16,839 bases of DNA from Moorella sp. UBA4076 (GTDB lineage Bacteria; Bacillota; DSM-521; Neomoorellales; Neomoorellaceae): assembly GCA_002383405.1 (NCBI GenBank), contig DFYS01000134.1, positions 1 through 16,839 of the forward strand, written 5' to 3'. A program made the position numbers and the translations under genes. Below, piece by piece: positions 1-8,369 of the stretch. Every line of letters begins with the position of its first letter. The stretch's first letter is position 1. The notes below the pieces were generated by a model. The model ran no database searches. It had not been told where the DNA came from and saw nothing but the letters and a program-made list of their open reading frames with translations.

Positions 1-72
1 TATCCATAGCAGGAATTCCATGGCCGGCCGGCGAAATTTCCCGAGAAAGCTCAAATTGGAAGAAGGATTTCT

Positions 73-1602
73 TTGGCTGTCGAACAGGTTTCCACCCTGC
101 TAAAAGCCATCCCCGAGACCAGCTACCTGACGGCCCAGAATGTGGGCCGTTATCGCTGTATTATGCGTTTCTTTTACATTCAGCACCAGCGCCTGCGCTA
201 CTGGCTGCGGCCGGAGGATGTCTACCAGGGGGTCAGAGACATGGGCCTGCTGCCGGAGTATACCCTGGAGCTGTGCCAGCAGGACTTAAACCAGCTGGTG
301 GAATGGGATGACCTGGTGCCCCGCCACGACGGCGGCCGCGCCTGCACCGTGGAGGAGTACCTGCGCAAGCGCTTTCGCTACCAGATGACCCCCTACGCCG
401 TTGAAATCGAGCGCCTGGTCCTGGGCCTGGAAAAGGTGCGCGGCTATGGCGGCTCGCTGGAACCATCCCTTTTTGAAACAATCGAAGCCTCCTTAAGGGG
501 GCTCGAGCAGTGGCAGGGTGTTTTCCCGGCCGGCGCGGCCGAGAGCCTCTGGGAGGAACTCTACGGCACCTTTGTCCGCCTGACGGAAAACGCCTCTGAC
601 TATATCCACAGCCTGCAGAGCGATAAAGCCGAGGAGCTGATGGCTACCGAGGCTTTCCTGGCCTATAAAGACGCCGTGACCGGTTACCTGCAGAGCTTCG
701 TCCAGGGACTGCAGCGCCACGCCTTTAAGATCGAGGGCTTAATCCCGGCCCTGGACCCGCAGGTGATAGCCGCCTTCCTGGATGCGGTGACAGCTGATAG
801 CGGCCGGCGGCCGCAGCTGGACGAGCCCTTTGACGCCGCTGCTGTCCGGGAGCGGCTGGAGGCTGAATGGCAGAGCCTGGTGCGCTGGTTTGTCGGTACC
901 CCGACCGAGACCAGCGACGTCCTTTTCCTGGAACAGGCCACCAAGGATACTATTGCCCGCCTGGTGCGCAACGCCCTGCAGATCCAGGAAAAGAGGCGTT
1001 CCGGCGTTAGCCGGCGCCGGGAACTGGATTTCCTGGGCCGCTGGTTCTTCAGCCTGGATACCGTTGAAGAAGCGCACTGCCTGGCGGCTTATGCCTTCGG
1101 CCTCTACCGCACCCGCCATTTCCAGGGCAGTGACGCTGTTGATACCGATAACCCCGATGCATCGATGTGGGAGGTCGGGCCCGGCCGCCAGCGCCTGCGT
1201 TCCCGCAGCCGCCGGCGGTTACATGAGGGCGGTCCGGAACCGGTTATCTCCCGCCGGACCAAACAGGAGGCGTTGCGCGTCGGTTACCTGGAGGAGCAGC
1301 GCCGCGAGCAGGAGATGCTCCGGGATTTCCTGCGCCAGGGTGCGGTGACTATCTCCCGAATGGGTACCGTGACCCCGTCCCTGCGGCAGCAGTTACTTTA
1401 TTGGATCAGCCGTTGCCAGGCCAGCCGCAGCCGCAGCATTTTGACCCCCGAGGGCATCCGCATCGCCCTTCACCTGCCGCGCCAGGGCCGGCGGGCGCTC
1501 CTGCGGGCCGAGGACGGTACTCTGGACATGCCTGACTATACCCTGCTTTTTACGGCGACCCGGGCGGAAGAGGAGACCAGGTTACAGTGCAGGATACAAT
1601 AG
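73..1602 (+). CDS. jetA: Wadjet type II component JetA (DUF2397, TIGR02677 family)
   Basis: This 509-residue protein matches the DUF2397/TIGR02677 family in length and in its opening (YLTAQNVGRYRCIMRFFY) and closing (DGTLDMPDYTLLF) segments. In Wadjet complexes JetA is the kleisin-like subunit that bridges the JetC ATPase heads and works with JetB in a condensin-like complex that extrudes DNA loops on plasmids. No signal peptide or membrane segment is visible, so it is probably cytoplasmic. The start is a TTG preceded by an AGAAGGA at 61-67; no ATG suits the family start better. It is followed by jetB, jetC and a broken jetD, the standard type II order, but a 420-base gap to jetB is odd because these genes are normally tightly packed. 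The first 72 bases of the window show no clear promoter, so transcription may begin upstream. The family call is from memory of family sequences and has not been searched. Confidence 0.85.
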   Translation: MAVEQVSTLLKAIPETSYLTAQNVGRYRCIMRFFYIQHQRLRYWLRPEDVYQGVRDMGLLPEYTLELCQQDLNQLVEWDDLVPRHDGGRACTVEEYLRKRFRYQMTPYAVEIERLVLGLEKVRGYGGSLEPSLFETIEASLRGLEQWQGVFPAGAAESLWEELYGTFVRLTENASDYIHSLQSDKAEELMATEAFLAYKDAVTGYLQSFVQGLQRHAFKIEGLIPALDPQVIAAFLDAVTADSGRRPQLDEPFDAAAVRERLEAEWQSLVRWFVGTPTETSDVLFLEQATKDTIARLVRNALQIQEKRRSGVSRRRELDFLGRWFFSLDTVEEAHCLAAYAFGLYRTRHFQGSDAVDTDNPDASMWEVGPGRQRLRSRSRRRLHEGGPEPVISRRTKQEALRVGYLEEQRREQEMLRDFLRQGAVTISRMGTVTPSLRQQLLYWISRCQASRSRSILTPEGIRIALHLPRQGRRALLRAEDGTLDMPDYTLLFTATRAEEETRLQCRIQ

Positions 1603-2022
1603 TATCATCCAGGATATCTTTACCGACCCAGAGGCAGTTGCGGAAGATGAGAATAGCGTGCAGGAGGGGTGGGTATATCTTTGAGGCGCTGTTGATGACA
1701 ATGCGATGGCACCAGCGAACAGGATAAAATGGGGGCAGGCGGGCTTTTTATCGGAATCCGGCATTGAATCCAGTTTAGTGGTCAGGATGGAGTAATTGTA
1801 ACTGCGCAACCTATCTGGCGGTCAGCATGATAGTAATGACCAAAAACCACACAATGGCTGCAGGGTTTGCAATCTTGACGACAGATAGCGCCAGGGTGGC
1901 TCGAATGGTAGTGGCCTGAGCAGTTACAGAGTAATTTTTAAAAAGCATGGACTGAGTGCTGGGCAAGCCTCCCCCCTCCCACCTCTCACATCCCACATCT
2001 CAATTGCGAAGGAGCCCTGTAA
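1603..2022. other. Gene-free spacer splitting jetA from jetB
   Basis: These 420 bases hold no convincing gene. In a different frame from jetA, a short open stretch (1577-1684) reads like protein (it includes IIQDIFTDPEAVAEDE) but has no start of its own, so it may be a relic. On the minus strand an ORF at 1811-1948 would encode 45 residues with a hydrophobic tail (AAIVWFLVITIML), but it lacks a ribosome binding site. A C/T-rich dispersed repeat sits at the right end, and the jetB ribosome binding site GAAGGAG follows at 2008-2014. No clear promoter or terminator was found. The spacer is best explained as an insertion or decayed remnant within the operon. Confidence 0.6.
1977..2001. repeat. 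C/T-rich dispersed repeat, copy 1 (upstream of jetB)
   Basis: A 25-base stretch made of CCCACMTCTCA-like subunits, starting TCCCACCTCTCAC and ending CATCCCACATCTC. The same sequence, with a 7-base insertion, recurs at 12524-12555 before dgt. Both copies lie a few bases upstream of a ribosome binding site and start codon. No coding role is apparent. Confidence 0.7.
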
Positions 2023-3210
2023 GTGGAAAAAAACTCGCCCCGCTGGGCGATGGAGAAACAGGAGTGCGCCCAGGCCCTGCTGAACCGGCCCTGGGTCACC
2101 AAAGCAGCCGACCCCGATCTCTTCCGCGCCATCCGCAGCCATTACGAGGAGCTGCGGGACTGGTTCCAGGAGCACTGCGGCTTTACCCTCCTTATCACCC
2201 GCCACTTTGCCCGGCTGGAGAAGGTTCCCGGCCGGGTGCAGCCCTGGATGGGGTTCAGCGAATTTAACGACCCGCGTGATTACGCCCTCTTTACTTACGG
2301 CCTGTGGTACCTGGAGGGCAAGGGGGAGGGGGAGCAGTTCCTGCTGACGGAGATGGTGACGGCCATCCGGGAACACCTCCTGGGCAGCGACGTGGAGCTG
2401 GATTGGACCCTTTATGACCATCGCCTGGCCATGGTGCGGGCTTTAAAACGCCTGCAGGAGATGGGTATCCTCCAGGCGGTGGACGGCGACGAGATGGAGT
2501 GGGTGCGGTCCGGGGGCGACCAGAACGTCCTCTATGAGAGCTCGCCTCTGGGGCGTTACGTCCTGCGCCGGTTTCCCCGTGACCTGACTACTTACAAAAG
2601 TATCGAGGAGCTGGGCGAGGGCCTCTACGCTGATACCCCGGAAGGGCAGCTGCTCCGGCGCAAGCATTATATTTACCGCCGCCTGGTCCAGGAACCGGTG
2701 GTCTACGACCGGGAATGGAGCCCGGAGGAGCTGTACTACGTTTTAACCCAGCGTCGTTCCCTCCTGGAACAGCTGGGAAACATGCTCGGCCTGGAAGGCC
2801 GGCGCTACCGCGAGGGCCTGATCTTTTTCTACCCCGAAACCACCGGCGAGATGCAGCTCTTCCCCACGGCGCGGACCCTTTCCGACATCGCCCTGCTTCT
2901 GGCCGGCCAGGTCCGGAGACTCCTGGGCCAGGAGGGCAGCCACCTCTATGTGGACGAGCAGGGACGCCTGCGCCTCACCCGCGCCGACCTGGAAGGACTG
3001 GTCCTGGACCTGCGGGAGCGTTATAAAGACTACTGGAGCCAGCAGTACCGCCGCACCCGCAGCGGCGAGCTGGCGGCTGTTTTGCTGGCCCACCTGGAGG
3101 AATGGGGTCTGGCCGGCCGCGGCCCCGGCGACGAAATCTGGCTGGAGCCGGCCCTGGCCCGCTGGAGCGGCAGCTACGATGGACCAGACATGGAAGGCGA
3201 TGCCTCTTGA
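2023..3210 (+). CDS. jetB: Wadjet type II component JetB (DUF2398, TIGR02678 family)
   Basis: A 395-residue protein with the N-terminal pattern of the DUF2398/TIGR02678 family: an ALLNRPWVTKAADPDLF segment, then a WFQEHCGFTLLITRHFARL strand-helix block. In Wadjet systems JetB is the KITE-like winged-helix subunit that binds the kleisin JetA and helps assemble the JetC ATPase dimer. It is expected to be cytoplasmic; no export signal or membrane span is seen. The GTG start at 2023 is supported by GAAGGAG at 2008-2014, 8 bases upstream. jetC starts 58 bases after the stop. A C/T-rich repeat lies just ahead of the ribosome binding site. Length and reading frame look intact. The assignment rests on recognised sequence pattern and gene order together. 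Confidence 0.85.
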   Translation: MEKNSPRWAMEKQECAQALLNRPWVTKAADPDLFRAIRSHYEELRDWFQEHCGFTLLITRHFARLEKVPGRVQPWMGFSEFNDPRDYALFTYGLWYLEGKGEGEQFLLTEMVTAIREHLLGSDVELDWTLYDHRLAMVRALKRLQEMGILQAVDGDEMEWVRSGGDQNVLYESSPLGRYVLRRFPRDLTTYKSIEELGEGLYADTPEGQLLRRKHYIYRRLVQEPVVYDREWSPEELYYVLTQRRSLLEQLGNMLGLEGRRYREGLIFFYPETTGEMQLFPTARTLSDIALLLAGQVRRLLGQEGSHLYVDEQGRLRLTRADLEGLVLDLRERYKDYWSQQYRRTRSGELAAVLLAHLEEWGLAGRGPGDEIWLEPALARWSGSYDGPDMEGDAS

Positions 3211-3268
3211 AAATGCTGGTTACGGCAATTTTTGCTGCAACCCTGTTTCTCGAAAGGAGTATAAATTT

Positions 3269-6200
3269 ATGTGGCGCCTGGCAAGGGCCGGCATCCTTAA
3301 TTTCTGGTATTATGACGAGGTCGAGTTTGAATTGGTGGACGGCCGCCTGGTCCTGCGCGGCGCCAACGGCTCCGGCAAGTCGGTGACTATGCAGAGCTTC
3401 CTGCCCCTGGTGCTGGACGGCGACAAGCGGCCCTGGCGCCTGGACCCCTTCGGCTCCCGCGACCGGCGCATCGAGTACTACCTGCTCCTGGAGCCTGAAA
3501 GCGGCACCGCCGAGCGGACGGCCTACCTGTGGCTGGAGTTCTACCATCCGGAACAGCAACGCTACCTGACGGTGGGCATCGGCATGCGGGCGCGGCGCAA
3601 CCAGAACGGCGTCAACTTCTGGGGCTTCGCCATCACCGACAACCGCCGCCCGGGGCGGGATATCTTCTTCTATAAGCAGGATTTCAGCAGCGGCAAGGAG
3701 GAACACATCCCCCTGACCCGCGCCGAGCTGGAGGAGGTCATCGGCGCCGGGGGCGAAGTGGTCCGGGAGCAGGGCGAATACCAGCGCCTGGTGAACCGCC
3801 TCCTCTTCGGCTACAGCGAGCCCCAGGCCTACCAGGAACTGCTGGATCTCCTCATTCAGCTGCGCAGCCCCAAACTCTCCAAGGACTTCAAACCCTCAAC
3901 AGTGTACGAGATCCTCCAGGCGGCCCTGCCGCCCCTGCTGGACGAAGAGCTGCGGCCGCTGGCCGAGGTCCTGGAGGAAATGGATGCCATCGGCGACCGC
4001 CTGGCGGAGCTGGAGATCCACACCCGCGAGGTCAAGGGCCTGCAGCGGAGTTACCATAACTACAACGCCCTGCGCCTCTATACCGCCTCCCGGGAGCTGC
4101 TGGCGGCGCGCCGGCTGCAGCAAGAGCAAGAAGGCCTGGTCCAGGCCGAGGAAGAGACCATCAACGGGTTGGGGAAAAACCTGGCGGCGCTAGCCGGCGA
4201 ATTACAGGCCCGGGAAGAGGAGCAGCAGCAGCTCCAGGCTGAGGTCAAAGTCCTGTCTGAACATGAAGCCTGGCAGAAGCAGAGTGAATTAAACCGCCTG
4301 CGCCAGGAGGCCGGACGCCTGGAAGTGGACTGCCGGCGGGCCGCCGGCCGCATCCGGGAGTGGCAGGAGCGCGACGACCGGGCGGCAGGGGAAAGGGAAG
4401 CCCTGGCTGCGGAACTGGAGGCCAACCGGACCGGCCAGGATCAGACTCTAAAGGAAATGGGCCCGCTGGCCGGCGAAGCGGCCTTTAACTACCATTCTAT
4501 TTATGCCGGTCCCTGGGAAAGCGGCCCGCCGGCAACTGAACCCTCCTGGCAGTCCTGGCTGGCCGACCTGCGCCGGCAGGAGGAGCACTTAAACCGGGCT
4601 CTGGAACTGGCGCGGCGCCTTACCCAGCTGGGGGAACGGCGTCGCCTGGCCGAGGTGGAATTGAGCCGGGCGCGGGAGGAACGGGACAACTGTGAGGCGG
4701 CTGAGCACCAGGCGGAAGCTGCCTGCGCCGCCGCCCAGGAAGCCCTCCAGGAGGCCATCTTTGCCTGGCGACGGCAGCTCCAGGTCCTGCCCCTGACGGA
4801 AACAGTCCTGCAAGCCGCCCTGGCGGCGCTGGCCCGCTACCCGGAGAACGACTATGAAGCCTGCCGGGCGCCGGTTCAGGAGTGTTACCACCAGGCCTGG
4901 GAGGCCCTGATGGCCCGCCGGCTTGACTGGCAGCGGCAGCAGCAGGAACACCAGGCGCAAAAGGAGGCCCTGGCGGCCGAATTAGAAGAGTGGCAGACCC
5001 GCAGGGAACCCCAGCCCCCGGCGCGGGAGGCGCGCCAGCGGGCGCGGCAGCGCCGTGGCAGCGGCAATGGCGCGCCCCTCTATGCCGCCTGCGAATTCCG
5101 GCCCGGAGTGGAGCCGGCCCTCCAGGCGCGGCTGGAGGCCACTCTGGAGGTTGCCGGCCTCCTGGATGCCTGGCTGAGCCCGGCAGGCCTGATCGGTGTG
5201 GCTGATGACGAAGAAGAAATTTGGCTGGAAACCGCCCCCCTGCCCCTGGGTCCCACCCTGGCCGATTTCCTCTACCCGACGCCGCCGGCCGATAGCGGCC
5301 TGACGGAGGGCCAGGTGGCTGCCGTCCTGGCGACTATTGCCGTCGATGGCCTCGACCCGGCTGGAGATACCATGGCCGGAGGGACGATTTTGCCAGCAAC
5401 CGGCCGCTTCCAGCTGGGTCCCCTGGCCGGCCAGGTCCCCGGCAAGCCGCGGGCGGAATATATCGGCCTGGAAACCCGCCGCCAGACCCGCCAGGCGGAG
5501 ATCACCCGCCTGGAAGGACTGATCAGGGAGGAAGAAGCAGCCCTGGCCCGCTGCCGGGAGGAACTTCAGCGTCTGGAAGCAGCCGAGACGGCCCTGCGGC
5601 AGGAACTGGCGGCCTTCCCCGGCGGCGAGGAGCTGCGCCAGGCCTGGCAGCAGTGGGAGAAGGCGCATTTGGCCCTGGAGCAAGCCACGGCTGCGGTGGC
5701 GGGCTGCAGTACCCGGCTCGGGGAGATCGCCCGCGAGCAGCAGCAGCTAACGGCCGCTCTCCACCAGCTGCTGGCCGGTTCTCCCCTGCCGCCCCGCGAG
5801 GCTGACCTGGAAGCAGCGCTGGCATCTTTACGCTGTTACCGGGAACTGGTCCTGGAATTAAAGGGAGCCTGGCAGCAAGGCCGGAGTTTACTGATCCGGG
5901 TCGAACGGGCAACCCGCGACCTGGAAGAAGCCCGCGCCCGGCTGGCGCGGGAGGTAGAGGAAGAAGCGAGTTTACGCGCCCGCCTGGGCGAGTATCAGAC
6001 CCAGGTGGCGACCGTCGAGAAAATCCTGGCCGATATGGGTCTGGCGGACATTGACCGGCGCCTGAAGGAACTGGGCGCCCGCCAGGAAGAACTGCGCCAC
6101 ACCCTGAAAACCCTGGCGGAGCAGCACCAGCAGCACCGGGAGGACCTGGCCGTAGCCAGGACGCGGATGGAAGGCCTGATGGTGGAAATGGAGCGCCGCC

Positions 6201-7423
6201 GGGAAGCGACCCGGGCGGCCCGGACCGCCTGGGATGACGAGTGGCAGCGCCGTTTGCTGGCCGAATGGGCGGAGGTGCCCGACCCGGCGGCGGACGCCGA
6301 GCTGGAGAAGCTGCTGCAGCAAATCACCCGCCAGTACCGGGAACGCTGGGAGAAGACCACCCTGCCGGCGGTTACCAACAGCCTGATGGATACCTTCCAC
6401 AGCACCCGCCAGGTCCTGCTGGATTATATACCGGAGCTAACCAGCGACCCCGCGACGGAACGGTTGCTGGTCGTCTTTCGCCGCGACCGCGATCATCCCC
6501 TGACCCCGGCCCTGCTGCTCCAGGAACTGGAACAGGCACGCGCCGAACAGCAGCTCCTTTTAAGCCAGAAAGACCGCCAGCTCTACGAGGAGATCCTCTT
6601 TCACGACGTCGGCAAGACCATCAGCCAGAAGATCAACCGCGCCGAGCGCTGGGTGCGGGAGATGAACCGGCTGATGCAGGCGCGCCAGACCTCCAGCGGC
6701 CTGCGCCTGTCCTTGAAATGGGAGCCGCGGCCGGCCCAGAACGAGCGGGAAATGGATACGGCGGACCTGGTCAAGCTGCTGCGCTTCGACCGCCACCTGC
6801 TGCGCGACGAGCAGATTGACCGGGTCATTGAGCACTTCCGCTCCCGGATCAACTGGGCGCGCCAGGAGGCGGAGAGCCAGGATACCCTGCGGCAGCGGAT
6901 CAAGCAAGTGCTGGATTACCGCGAGTGGTTCCGTTTCACCCTGTACTATGAAAAGGGCGACCAGCCGCGGCGGGAATTGACCGACAGCCGCTTTAACGTC
7001 CTGAGCGGCGGTGAGAAGGCCATGGCCATGTACATCCCCCTCTTCGCCGCCACCTATTCCCGCTACAGCGACGCCCGCGCCGACGCCCCGCGGCTGATCT
7101 CCCTTGACGAAGCCTTCGCCGGGGTGGATGAGGAAAACTTGCAGGATATGTTCGGCCTTCTGACGGAGATGGGCTTTAACTATATGATGACCAGCCAGGT
7201 CCTCTGGGGGTGCTACGCCAGCGTGCCCGGCCTGGCCATCTACGAGCTCTACCGGCCTAAAGGCGCCACCTGCGTCACCATCTTCCACTACCGCTGGGAC
7301 GGGTACCAGCGCCACCTGGTAGTGAAAGAAAGCGGGGAAGATACCGTCGCTGACCTCCATGCGGCCCTCGCCGAGGTGGCCGCCGGGGAAGATGATGCCT
7401 GGCCCGCCGGTGACGAAGTATGA
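3269..7423 (+). CDS. jetC: Wadjet type II SMC-like ATPase JetC (TIGR02680 family)
   Basis: A 1384-residue SMC/MukB-like ATPase, the motor of the Wadjet complex. The start is ATG 3269, with AAAGGAGT at 3253-3260; the frame is open further upstream but only as a shadow of jetB. The N-terminal head carries Walker A GANGSGKS at residues 31-38. Long Glu/Gln/Arg/Ala-rich stretches typical of coiled coil run from about 250 to 595 and again from about 740 to 1120. Between them, about 600-740, is a less charged globular segment that would be the hinge. The C-terminal head has the ABC signature LSGGEK at 1245-1250 and Walker B RLISLDEAF with D1280 and E1281. All ATPase motifs are intact, so JetC appears functional even though its nuclease partner is broken. 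The stop overlaps the jetD start (ATGA). Confidence 0.92.
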   Translation: MWRLARAGILNFWYYDEVEFELVDGRLVLRGANGSGKSVTMQSFLPLVLDGDKRPWRLDPFGSRDRRIEYYLLLEPESGTAERTAYLWLEFYHPEQQRYLTVGIGMRARRNQNGVNFWGFAITDNRRPGRDIFFYKQDFSSGKEEHIPLTRAELEEVIGAGGEVVREQGEYQRLVNRLLFGYSEPQAYQELLDLLIQLRSPKLSKDFKPSTVYEILQAALPPLLDEELRPLAEVLEEMDAIGDRLAELEIHTREVKGLQRSYHNYNALRLYTASRELLAARRLQQEQEGLVQAEEETINGLGKNLAALAGELQAREEEQQQLQAEVKVLSEHEAWQKQSELNRLRQEAGRLEVDCRRAAGRIREWQERDDRAAGEREALAAELEANRTGQDQTLKEMGPLAGEAAFNYHSIYAGPWESGPPATEPSWQSWLADLRRQEEHLNRALELARRLTQLGERRRLAEVELSRAREERDNCEAAEHQAEAACAAAQEALQEAIFAWRRQLQVLPLTETVLQAALAALARYPENDYEACRAPVQECYHQAWEALMARRLDWQRQQQEHQAQKEALAAELEEWQTRREPQPPAREARQRARQRRGSGNGAPLYAACEFRPGVEPALQARLEATLEVAGLLDAWLSPAGLIGVADDEEEIWLETAPLPLGPTLADFLYPTPPADSGLTEGQVAAVLATIAVDGLDPAGDTMAGGTILPATGRFQLGPLAGQVPGKPRAEYIGLETRRQTRQAEITRLEGLIREEEAALARCREELQRLEAAETALRQELAAFPGGEELRQAWQQWEKAHLALEQATAAVAGCSTRLGEIAREQQQLTAALHQLLAGSPLPPREADLEAALASLRCYRELVLELKGAWQQGRSLLIRVERATRDLEEARARLAREVEEEASLRARLGEYQTQVATVEKILADMGLADIDRRLKELGARQEELRHTLKTLAEQHQQHREDLAVARTRMEGLMVEMERRREATRAARTAWDDEWQRRLLAEWAEVPDPAADAELEKLLQQITRQYRERWEKTTLPAVTNSLMDTFHSTRQVLLDYIPELTSDPATERLLVVFRRDRDHPLTPALLLQELEQARAEQQLLLSQKDRQLYEEILFHDVGKTISQKINRAERWVREMNRLMQARQTSSGLRLSLKWEPRPAQNEREMDTADLVKLLRFDRHLLRDEQIDRVIEHFRSRINWARQEAESQDTLRQRIKQVLDYREWFRFTLYYEKGDQPRRELTDSRFNVLSGGEKAMAMYIPLFAATYSRYSDARADAPRLISLDEAFAGVDEENLQDMFGLLTEMGFNYMMTSQVLWGCYASVPGLAIYELYRPKGATCVTIFHYRWDGYQRHLVVKESGEDTVADLHAALAEVAAGEDDAWPAGDEV

Positions 7424-7755
7424 TTCAAGATAGAAACTCATGCCCCCGGCAGTACCGGCACAAGTTGTTACCCATGCTAACCTCCATGTCGCCGCCTGCT
7501 GCCGGCGATCTCCTGGCCTACCTGCGGCAGCCGGGTTTCAGACGTTTCTGGGACGCCGGGCGCGCCCGCTATATCTCCCTGGGCCGGATGGGGGGCCGCA
7601 TCGAGCTGGCCGGCTTGACCCCGGAGGAACAGTAAACCCTGGGCGGCTTCCTGGGCCGGGACCTGGCCGGCCACGACCGCCTGCAGGTCAGCCTGGCCGC
7701 GGTGGAGGCCATCCTCCTGGCCAGCCGCTGGCAGGTCGACCTGCCGACCTGTTGA
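7420..7755 (+). pseudogene. jetD: Broken Wadjet type II nuclease JetD (TIGR02679), N-terminal remnant only
   Basis: Starting at ATG 7420, overlapping the jetC stop by 4 bases as expected for jetD, the frame encodes LLAYLRQPGFRRFWDAGRA and a RMGGRIELAGLTPEEQ segment, the typical start of the TIGR02679 family (DUF3323 N-terminal region). A TAA stop at 7633-7635 ends the first 71 codons. The same frame then continues with TLGGFLGRDLAGHDRLQVSL and AVEAILLASRW, which also fits the family, before a TGA at 7753-7755. A CAA to TAA change would explain the internal stop. Complete family members are several hundred residues (about 400). Here the C-terminal DUF2399/Toprim part, which carries the metal-binding nuclease residues, is missing, and the next genes are unrelated. 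The gene therefore looks inactivated by a nonsense change plus a 3' truncation; which came first cannot be told. Confidence 0.85.
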
Positions 7756-8093
7756 TTTGCCAGGCAGCGAGCAGGGGGGCTGCCAGTCCCCATCCAGCAA
7801 ACAGCAGCCGGCTCTAAGAAGGCTGGCTGCGGAGGGGAAATACTACTATTGGACTATTGGCTTCCCATGCAAAAACCCACTTCGCCCTCGCCAGTGGAGG
7901 AAGCCTCCTGCTCCAGGCCCAAAAATCGGGCTTGAGCAAGTTGGTCCTTTTTTGCGGGCCAGGCGGGGACTAACACCATGGGGAAACAACCCCAGGAAGG
8001 CTTATTGCAGCAGGATCACTTTATTGCTTCTTAATTATGAACCTGTTATACTGTGAGTAACACACAAGTAATACAAAGCAGAGGTGATATCTA
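7756..8093. other. Gene-free junction between jetD remnant and toxin-antitoxin pair
   Basis: About 340 bases with no convincing gene and no recognisable jetD sequence in any frame. Two inverted repeats are visible: GGCAGC 7763-7768 with GCTGCC 7779-7784, and a stronger one, GCAGCCGGCT 7804-7813 with GGCTGGCTGC 7821-7830 (10 pairs including two G-T pairs, 7-base loop). Neither is followed by a T run, so they are not classical intrinsic terminators. Base composition shifts from GC-rich on the left to AT-rich on the right, which suggests a junction with acquired DNA. A promoter lies at the right end. Confidence 0.6.
8024..8052 (+). promoter_or_regulatory. Sigma-A-type promoter for the toxin-antitoxin pair
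   Basis: A TTGCTT -35 (8024-8029) and a TATACT -10 (8047-8052) are separated by exactly 17 bases. They lie 41 bases upstream of the antitoxin start. A GAGGTGAT ribosome binding site at 8081-8088 follows. The TGTG...CACA half-sites just after the -10 could be an autorepressor operator, but this is weak. Confidence 0.65.
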
Positions 8094-8369
8094 ATGGCCG
8101 GTGCTGCTGGTAAGGCTTCAAGAATGACAGCCGTCAGATTGCCTTTAAAAGTTATTTATGAAATCGATACAATGGTTGGTAAAGGTAAACGCTCCCGGTT
8201 TATTACCGCGGCTATTAAAAAAGAACTTATGCGGCAAAAGCGGCTGGCCTACATCCAGAAATCCGAAGGCCTGTTCCGAGATGATCTGGTAACCGATAAA
8301 AAGCCCGGCGAAGATGATACGCTGGCGTTTATAAATCGCTTGAGAGCGTCAAATGTGAGGACGGAATAA
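8094..8369 (+). CDS. Ribbon-helix-helix antitoxin of a PIN-toxin pair
   Basis: A 91-residue protein. After a short N-terminal tail, the segment MTAVRLPLKVIYEIDTMV followed by RSRFITAAIKKEL has the strand-helix-helix spacing of ribbon-helix-helix (CopG/MetJ-like) DNA-binding domains. The C-terminal half would wrap and neutralise the toxin. Such antitoxins usually repress their own promoter as a complex with toxin. The ATG has a good ribosome binding site (GAGGTGAT, 5-base spacing), and its stop overlaps the toxin start as TAATG, implying translational coupling. Codon use is more AT-rich than in the neighbouring jet and dgt genes, consistent with horizontal transfer. The exact family is not certain; VapB-like is a functional label only. 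Confidence 0.75.
   Translation: MAGAAGKASRMTAVRLPLKVIYEIDTMVGKGKRSRFITAAIKKELMRQKRLAYIQKSEGLFRDDLVTDKKPGEDDTLAFINRLRASNVRTE

Noticed and set aside
1811..1948. 45-residue minus-strand frame with a hydrophobic tail in the jetA-jetB spacer
   Set aside because: No ribosome binding site before the ATG, no recognised family, and it lies in a spacer with other gene-like fragments; treated as chance or relic.
2948..3268. Upstream extension of the jetC frame into jetB
   Set aside because: The extension is a GC-rich shadow of jetB. ATG 3269 has a strong ribosome binding site and begins exactly where SMC heads begin.
4078..7441. Long minus-strand open frames opposite jetC
   Set aside because: They are antisense shadows of a GC-rich coding sequence with Ala/Arg/Ser/Gly-biased products; jetC is certain.
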